DNA of 5,711 nt. Source: OMOG01 sp041485845. Lineage in GTDB: Bacteria; Acidobacteriota; Terriglobia; Bryobacterales; Bryobacteraceae. The DNA is taken from the NCBI GenBank assembly GCA_041485845.1, contig JBGPKH010000589.1:1-5711 (forward strand), given 5' to 3'. Shown here piece after piece: positions 1 through 3,305 of this stretch; within the stretch, counting starts at the first letter, position 1; the number at the start of each line of letters is the position of its first letter. Position numbers and translations under genes: made by a program. The notes below the pieces were generated by a model that was not told the origin of the DNA, ran no database searches, and saw only the letters and a program-made list of their open reading frames with translations.

Positions 1-93
1 AAGAGCACGCCCGAAGGCGTGGACGGCGAGCTGATGGTGGGCGCCATGCCGTTCGTGATGTTCGACATGAAGCTGAAGGATCTGGGAAAGTAA
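1..93 (+). CDS. C-terminal end of an unidentified protein (5' truncated by window edge)
   Basis: The first 30 codons read openly in frame 1 and end at TAA (91-93). The visible tail contains MVGAMPFVMFDMKLKDLGK at its end. It has sensible GC3-rich codon use and no stop, consistent with the end of a real gene. The stretch is too short to assign a family and I do not recognise it. Two perfect hairpins begin six bases after the stop, which fits a gene end. The alternative, that this is a chance open frame, cannot be excluded from 30 codons alone. Confidence 0.6.
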   Translation, partial: KSTPEGVDGELMVGAMPFVMFDMKLKDLGK

Positions 94-98
94 GAGTT

Positions 99-134
99 GG
101 CCGATTGACAATCGGCCGCAGGATGACATCCTGC
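99..134. repeat. Tandem perfect hairpins with identical GAC loops
   Basis: Two inverted repeats abut with no spacer. The first (99-117) is GGCCGATT-GAC-AATCGGCC with an 8-bp stem. The second (118-134) is GCAGGAT-GAC-ATCCTGC with a 7-bp stem. Both loops are GAC, and a run of C follows instead of T. The pair fills the gap between the end of the first gene (stop at 93) and the end of the convergent 169-aa gene (stop at 140-142), so it could act as a bidirectional terminator. The repeated loop and modular build look more like an interspersed intergenic repeat family; I recall similar spacers in Solibacter-type genomes, but copy number cannot be seen here. Confidence 0.6.
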
Positions 135-139
135 CCCCA

Positions 140-649
140 TCACCGCGCCGCCAGATCTTCCAGAAAGATGCGCCGCGCTTCGCGGTAATCGTCGGGCAGC
201 ATGGGCCCCAGCTTCCCCGACTGCTCCACTTCCGCGCGCTCCTCGGCAAACGTGGTGTTCAGCGACTGGAACCCCGTCACGCAGGCTTCCACCGTTTCTC
301 CGCTGTAGCGCTCCGCGGCGTCGATCAGGTGGTTCACGCGGTCCAGGATGTCTTCCGCGGCCGCGATTCGCGCGGGGGCGCTCTCCACGATCCCGCGGCG
401 CCGCGATAGTTGCAGGTGCGGCCCGAAAGCGCTCACCAGCGTGGACCAGCGGTCGAGTACGATCAGCGCGCCGTAGCGGTGCGTGTCGAGAGTCATTTCG
501 TAGGCGAAGGCCGAGCCTTTCGAATGGCCTTCGAGCCGGCGCAGCGCGATCGCCGCGGAGTTCAGCTCGCCCGAGAGCGAATCCACAAACGCCGCGACGC
601 AGCCGAAGAACTGCGGTTCGCCGATGCTGGGAAAACGGGTGATGCGCAA
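140..649 (-). CDS. Hypothetical protein, 169 aa, TTG start
   Basis: I do not recognise the family. The 169-residue product has no signal peptide or membrane segment, so it is probably cytoplasmic. The second half (about residues 85-169) is rich in Ala, Glu, Asp and Arg with helix-like spacing (APARIAAAEDILDRVNHLIDAAERY), suggesting an alpha-helical fold. The start chosen is TTG at 649-647: GAGGA at 660-656 lies six bases upstream, and an in-frame TGA at 661-659 blocks any longer version. That TGA is also the stop of the 92-aa gene upstream, so the two are nearly contiguous and probably translationally coupled. Codon use resembles the neighbours. The function is unknown; the arrangement suggests it works with, or at least is expressed with, the 92-aa protein. 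Confidence 0.75.
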   Translation of the reverse strand: MRITRFPSIGEPQFFGCVAAFVDSLSGELNSAAIALRRLEGHSKGSAFAYEMTLDTHRYGALIVLDRWSTLVSAFGPHLQLSRRRGIVESAPARIAAAEDILDRVNHLIDAAERYSGETVEACVTGFQSLNTTFAEERAEVEQSGKLGPMLPDDYREARRIFLEDLAAR

Positions 650-655
650 TCCCGA

Positions 656-660
656 TCCTC
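656..660 (-). promoter_or_regulatory. Shine-Dalgarno of the 169-aa gene, overlapping the upstream stop codon
   Basis: On the minus strand the junction reads TGAGGATCGGGATTG. GAGGA shares bases with the TGA stop of the 92-aa gene and sits six bases before the TTG start. This decides the TTG start and implies that ribosomes finishing the first gene can re-initiate on the second. Confidence 0.6.
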
Positions 661-937
661 AGGCGATGTGCTGGCCGAGCGCGCGCTCGACTTCCTGCGA
701 ATCGATGCGCTCGCCGTTGTTGAGGCGGTCGAGGAGGGACTTGATGATCTCCTTGGCCTCCTCCTTGCCGAAGTTCTTGATGAAGCCGTCGAAGAAATGC
801 TCCCCGGCCAGCGCATGGTTGATTTCGGTTTCCTTGTTATGATCCTGGAGTTCGGTAAAGTAGACGACCCGGTATTTGCCGGTGTACTCGGTCTCTCGAT
901 AGATCTCGAACATCACCTTGTCGGACTCGAACAACAT
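659..937 (-). CDS. Conserved-looking small hypothetical protein, 92 aa
   Basis: The product is a 92-residue soluble acidic protein. It begins with a probable beta-rich segment (MFEIYRETEYTGKYRVVYFT), followed by a linker and a helical C-terminal half with many Lys, Glu and Asp (EEAKEIIKSLLDRLNNGERI). It has no signal peptide and no cysteine. I have the impression of similar short proteins in acidobacterial genomes but can name no family and no function. The start is uncertain. ATG at 937-935 gives 92 aa; ATG at 913-911 gives 84 aa starting MFEIYR. Neither has a convincing Shine-Dalgarno. If the TATAGA at 945-940 serves as a minus-strand -10, transcription would start close to or past the first ATG, favouring the shorter form. 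It is followed nine bases after its stop by the 169-aa gene in the same reading frame. Confidence 0.75.
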   Translation of the reverse strand: MLFESDKVMFEIYRETEYTGKYRVVYFTELQDHNKETEINHALAGEHFFDGFIKNFGKEEAKEIIKSLLDRLNNGERIDSQEVERALGQHIA

Positions 938-948
938 AGATCTATAGT
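918..948 (+). promoter_or_regulatory. Possible promoter of the HAD gene in the divergent spacer
   Basis: TTGTCG (918-923) and TATAGT (943-948) resemble -35 and -10 boxes but are separated by 19 bases, which is longer than ideal. A perfect 10-base palindrome ATAGATCTAT (936-945) overlaps the -10 region and the ATG of the divergent 92-aa gene. It could be an operator, though at this length it may be chance. GAGG at 955-958 provides a ribosome-binding site nine bases before the HAD ATG. Confidence 0.3.
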
Positions 949-967
949 GGCATAGAGGCGGGAATGG

Positions 968-1621
968 ATGGTCACGACCGTGGTGTTCGACGTTGGTGAG
1001 ACGCTGGTGAATGAAGGCCGGCTGTGGCGGCTGTGGGCGGATTGGCTCGAAGTTCCCCACCACGTGCTGTTTGCCGCTCTGGGCGCCACCATCGAGCGCG
1101 GCGAGCATCACCGCAGCGTCTTCGAGGTGCTGCGGCCGGGCCTCGACGTCGAGGCGGCACGGCGGGAGCGCCGGAATGCGGGAATACCCGATGTATTCGA
1201 AGCCGGCGACTTCTATCCGGATGCTGTGCCTTGCCTGCAGGAGTTGCACCGGCGCGGGCTTCGGATTGGGATTGCGGCCAATCAGCCGGCCGGGATGGAG
1301 CAGGCTTTCCGCGATCTGCCCGTGGATTTCGTGGCGTCGCCGGAGCGCTGGGGTGTGGAGAAGCCCTCGCCGCTCTTCTTCCAGAAGGTCATCGAAGAAT
1401 CCAGGGCCGCGCCCGGCTCGATCGCCTATGTGGGCGACCGCCTGGACAACGACATCCTTCCGGCGCGCGCTGCCGGGATGTTCGCGGTGTTCATCCGGAG
1501 AGGCCCCTGGGGCTACCTGCACGCGCTGCGCCCGGAAGCCGTCCGGGCCCACCTGAGAATCGATAGCCTGGCCGAACTGCCGGACGCGCTCGCCCGCTGG
1601 ACGAGGGAGGGAGGCAGGTGA
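968..1621 (+). CDS. HAD-superfamily hydrolase-like protein with atypical active-site motifs
   Basis: This 217-residue protein has the HAD order of motifs. Motif I is VVFDVGETLV (nucleophile position D8). A helical cap runs roughly from residue 15 to 90. The motif II position is IGIAANQP (100-107). The motif III lysine is K132 in VEKPSP, and motif IV is GDRLDND (156-162). HAD enzymes normally catalyse phosphoryl or dehalogenase chemistry through an Asp nucleophile, with a second Asp two residues later as acid/base and a Ser/Thr in motif II. Here those positions are G10 and A104. I recall related bacterial proteins with a similar GNQ/ANQP signature followed by WGVEKPSP and RRGPWG, so this looks like a subfamily rather than a decayed gene. 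The substrate is unknown. ATG 968 is preceded by GAGG (955-958). It is cytoplasmic and divergent from the 92-aa gene. Confidence 0.88.
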   Translation: MVTTVVFDVGETLVNEGRLWRLWADWLEVPHHVLFAALGATIERGEHHRSVFEVLRPGLDVEAARRERRNAGIPDVFEAGDFYPDAVPCLQELHRRGLRIGIAANQPAGMEQAFRDLPVDFVASPERWGVEKPSPLFFQKVIEESRAAPGSIAYVGDRLDNDILPARAAGMFAVFIRRGPWGYLHALRPEAVRAHLRIDSLAELPDALARWTREGGR

Positions 1622-1714
1622 TCTTACCCACAGCCGGCCTGCGGCAAACCTGGCGGCAGCAGGCGGTTCCGGCGGTCTTTGAGCACATCTCGCAGTGCGG
1701 CGGTCGATACTTGG

Positions 1715-1909
1715 GACCACCCCACCTTCCTGAACAAGGCCAAGGTCTGTGTTGGCGGTAAGGTGACCCGCGCCGCGCTGCTTCTTCTGGGAAAGCCGGA
1801 ATCGGCACATCTTCTCTCCCCGGCACAGGGACGTATCACGTGGGTTCTTCGGGATGAAAAGAAGCAGGAGAAGGACTATCGGCACTTGGATTTGCTTTTG
1901 ATCCTGGCC
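1715..1909 (+). pseudogene. Remnant of a COG2865-type (AlbA_2 / divergent ATPase) DNA-binding protein
   Basis: One plus-strand frame (codons beginning at 1715, 1718 and so on) contains FLNKAKVCVGGKVTRAALL, then LLGKPESAHLLSP, then ITWVLRDEKKQEKDYRHL. This matches my memory of a block in proteins with an N-terminal AlbA_2 (Schlafen-like) DNA-binding domain and a divergent HATPase_c domain: GKxTRAALLLLGKPESAHxLSP, then ITWxLKDEKxQExDYEHF. Intact family members are several hundred residues long and continue with a conserved FGPPFIL-like segment. Here that position reads LDLLLILA, and similarity then ends. The preceding DNA-binding domain and the following ATPase domain are both absent, with no obvious start codon or ribosome-binding site. 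I therefore call it a decayed internal fragment left by deletion. The frame is still open across the block, so decay is recent or the fragment was captured in frame. Confidence 0.6.
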
Positions 1910-1932
1910 GGAGACGCACGCACGCGACCCAT

Positions 1933-1972
1933 GCCCGGTCCGCGCCGGGCCCCGCCGCCGCCTCTCCGGCGG
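1933..1972. terminator. Two adjacent GC-rich hairpins between convergent genes
   Basis: The first inverted repeat is GCCCGG (1933-1938) with CCGGGC (1945-1950). The second is CCGCCG (1955-1960) with CGGCGG (1967-1972). They stand 20 bases beyond the GNAT stop in its direction of transcription. No T-run follows on either strand, so they are at best atypical terminators. Short GC palindromes also arise by chance in DNA this rich in GC. Confidence 0.3.
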
Positions 1973-1991
1973 CCCTCTCCCACGGTTTGTC

Positions 1992-2438
1992 TTACGGGCG
2001 GATGAGGAAGCTGTATCCGTGACGCTCGAATCCGAGCGACTCATAGAACCGGTGAGCGCCCTCCCGCGGCAGCCCGCTCGATAGGGTGAGCTTGTAGCAC
2101 CCCGCCAGGCGGCACTGCTCGCGGGCGTGATCCATCATCGCCTGCCCGATGCCTTTGCGCTGGTGCTCCGGCGGCACGGCGACATCTTCCACCACACCGG
2201 ATTTCGCGCCGCGCTTGGCCAGATTGTCGAGGATGATGAGGGCGTAGGTCCCGGCGATCTCGCCTCCCGATTCCGCCACGAAGACCCGATAGCTCGGATA
2301 GCCGCGCAGACGACCGAATTGCGCACGCGCCTCTTCGACGGTGAACGACACGCCGCCGCCGATACCCGACTCGGCATAGGCACGGAGAATCTCGGGGAGG
2401 TCTGCTTCGGACGCCTCGCGGACGAACACTTCTGCCAT
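1992..2438 (-). CDS. GNAT-family N-acetyltransferase, Gna1-like
   Basis: The 148-residue protein is a single complete GNAT domain, which transfers an acetyl group from acetyl-CoA to an amine. It starts VFVREASEADLPEILRAY (beta1-alpha1). The core has VVEDVAV (82-88) on beta4, followed by the acetyl-CoA pyrophosphate loop QRKGIG (93-98), GCYKLTL (113-119) on beta5 and FYESLGF (131-137) near the end. The EDVAV and GCYKLTL pair resembles glucosamine-6-phosphate acetyltransferase Gna1 and its many bacterial relatives, but the substrate cannot be read from this. It is cytoplasmic. ATG 2438-2436 follows AGGG closely, with GATAAT (2450-2445) a few bases further upstream that could be a -10 box. It lies 35 bases after the 57-aa Cys-rich gene on the same strand and may share its transcript. 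Confidence 0.9.
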   Translation of the reverse strand: MAEVFVREASEADLPEILRAYAESGIGGGVSFTVEEARAQFGRLRGYPSYRVFVAESGGEIAGTYALIILDNLAKRGAKSGVVEDVAVPPEHQRKGIGQAMMDHAREQCRLAGCYKLTLSSGLPREGAHRFYESLGFERHGYSFLIRP

Positions 2439-2473
2439 GCCCCTATTATCGGGTCAGTGTGTCTCGCGCCGCC

Positions 2474-2647
2474 CTACGCTGCCTTCGCCACCTTACGACG
2501 GAAGGCGTCGCAGGAGCAAAAATCGGGGTCGAACGGATTCCCCACCGAGGCCAGACAAGGTCGAGTTCCCGTGGTCCCATGCTCGAACTCGAAATGGCCG
2601 CAGGCGGCGCACCGCCTCTCCGACTCCTTGGAAATGGATCTCGTCAC
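2474..2647 (-). CDS. Cys-rich, putative zinc-binding microprotein, 57 aa, GTG start
   Basis: This short minus-strand frame encodes 57 residues with a clear metal-site pattern. CAACGH gives C13, C16 and H18; H23 and C31 follow; DFCSCDAF supplies C44 and C46, and a basic tail RRKVAKAA ends the protein. The spacing CxxCGH-x4-H-x7-C-x12-CxC followed by aromatic F49 resembles small bacterial zinc-ribbon-like proteins I recall (CxxCGH...H...GxC...CxCxxF), whose function is unknown. GTG at 2647-2645 is chosen because AAGG (2659-2656) lies eight bases upstream and an in-frame TAG (2662-2660) rules out a longer product. The stop is TAG at 2476-2474. It sits between the exported-protein gene and the GNAT gene on the same strand. 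All longer frames over this stretch look like shadows. Confidence 0.72.
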   Translation of the reverse strand: MTRSISKESERRCAACGHFEFEHGTTGTRPCLASVGNPFDPDFCSCDAFRRKVAKAA

Positions 2648-2655
2648 AACGCTTG

Positions 2656-2659
2656 CCTT
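2656..2659 (-). promoter_or_regulatory. Shine-Dalgarno deciding the GTG start of the 57-aa gene
   Basis: On the minus strand AAGG stands eight bases before GTG (2647-2645). A TAG stop in the same frame lies immediately upstream (2662-2660), so no earlier start is possible, and the next in-frame GTG would fall after all the cysteines except the last two. Confidence 0.5.
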
Positions 2660-2704
2660 CTACCGCATTGGACGCTAGCCACAATGGCGTGGTTGCAGAT
2701 CCGC

Positions 2705-2717
2705 CGCTAGTCTAGCG
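2705..2717. repeat. 13-base palindrome over the stop codon of the exported-protein gene
   Basis: CGCTAG-T-CTAGCG is a perfect inverted repeat around a single base and includes the TAG stop (2714-2712). The loop is too tight for a good RNA hairpin, so a protein-binding site or chance are the alternatives. Confidence 0.25.
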
Positions 2718-3305
2718 CAGCGGGATCTCGAAATACAGGAGCTCCTTGCCGGTACCGGCTTCTACGAGCCCGTTCAGGTAAATCACCGAACCGGGTTGCA
2801 GGCCGGTCTGGAAATACAGGAACCCGCTCGCGGTATTGCCCGGCGGCAGCATTTGGGCGGCTAAGGCGCGACCCTCGATCTCCCAGGCATTCAGCGGATT
2901 CTTCTTCATCTTGCCGGGGACGGGGCCCTTCGGGCCGGGAATGAGCGGAGGGCGGCTGGGCCCGTTTAGATACCGGACCTCCTTGGCGGGCGTGGCCTCC
3001 ACCCGGTTGCTGCCCGACCCGACATATTCGGCCTTCACCCGGTCCAGGCGAATCGCCTTATCGCCATCGTTCTGGATCACCACCAGCACCGGCAAGATGC
3101 CGTAGTTATAAGGATTCAGCTTGCCGAACGCGGTCTTGATCTTGTCTTCTCCGACGTACGGATCGACGCCAATGGTCACCTGGCCATTGGTCTGGTGATG
3201 CGGATAGTTGGCTGCGGGAGCCGGCCGGAACGGGGCGTCCTTGTCCGCCGCAAACGCGGCCGCTATACTCATGAAAAGAGCCAAACGTTTGAAAACAAAA
3301 GGCAT
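2712..3305 (-). CDS. Exported hypothetical protein with signal peptide, 197 aa
   Basis: The N-terminus MPFVFKRLALFMSIAAAFAAD is a classical Sec signal peptide: a basic n-region (K6, R7), a hydrophobic core (8-18) and a signal peptidase I site such as AFA|AD near residues 19-20. No cysteine follows, so it is not a lipoprotein. The mature part is about 177 residues and rich in probable beta strands (NGQVTIGVDPYV, YGILPVLVVIQNDGDKAIRLDRVKAEYV, ASGFLYFQTGLQPGSVIYL), with a Pro/Gly/Lys-rich loop at about 114-136. The alternating strand pattern suggests a beta-sandwich periplasmic or surface protein. I do not recognise a named family. ATG 3305-3303 is preferred over the internal ATG 3272-3270 because only the longer form keeps the basic n-region. 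Its first codons overlap head-to-head with the waaA-lpxK gene. Confidence 0.82.
   Translation of the reverse strand: MPFVFKRLALFMSIAAAFAADKDAPFRPAPAANYPHHQTNGQVTIGVDPYVGEDKIKTAFGKLNPYNYGILPVLVVIQNDGDKAIRLDRVKAEYVGSGSNRVEATPAKEVRYLNGPSRPPLIPGPKGPVPGKMKKNPLNAWEIEGRALAAQMLPPGNTASGFLYFQTGLQPGSVIYLNGLVEAGTGKELLYFEIPLR
3241..3269 (+). promoter_or_regulatory. Sigma70-type promoter for waaA-lpxK, inside the opposing gene
   Basis: TTGTCC (3241-3246; 4 of 6 consensus) and TATACT (3264-3269; 5 of 6) are separated by exactly 17 bases. The boxes lie within the signal-peptide codons of the divergent exported-protein gene. A start of transcription about seven bases after the -10 box would fall near 3276, past the ATG at 3271. 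That bears on which start codon the fusion gene uses. Confidence 0.45.

Larger units (their letters stand above)
1622..1991. other. Gene-free convergent spacer with a gene relic and GC hairpins
   Basis: These 370 bases lie between the ends of the HAD gene (plus) and the GNAT gene (minus). No intact gene is apparent. Bases 1622-1714 show nothing I can identify. Bases 1715-1909 carry the COG2865-like remnant, and 1933-1972 carry two GC-rich hairpins. An open frame from a TTG at 1679 to 2005 spans the relic, but it has no family-like sequence outside it and ends in low-complexity Pro/Arg codons overlapping the GNAT gene. Confidence 0.6.

Noticed and set aside
936..945. Palindrome ATAGATCTAT in the divergent spacer as an operator
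   Set aside because: A single 10-base palindrome is too short to claim as a site by itself; it is mentioned only under the possible HAD promoter.
1679..2005. 108-codon plus-strand open frame from a TTG
   Set aside because: Only its middle resembles a known family. It lacks a ribosome-binding site, has a low-complexity Pro/Arg tail and runs into the opposing GNAT gene, so I treat the middle as a relic.
659..2044. 461-codon minus-strand open frame
   Set aside because: It runs antisense through the HAD gene with unnatural Arg/Pro/Gly-rich composition. Only its last 92 codons look like a protein.
2127..2678. 183-codon plus-strand open frame
   Set aside because: It is antisense to the GNAT gene and the Cys-rich microprotein, with no domain-like sequence.
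3208..3270. 21-codon N-terminal extension of waaA-lpxK
   Set aside because: It is low-complexity, has no family counterpart, lies antisense to the exported gene's signal peptide and precedes the likely promoter -10 box.
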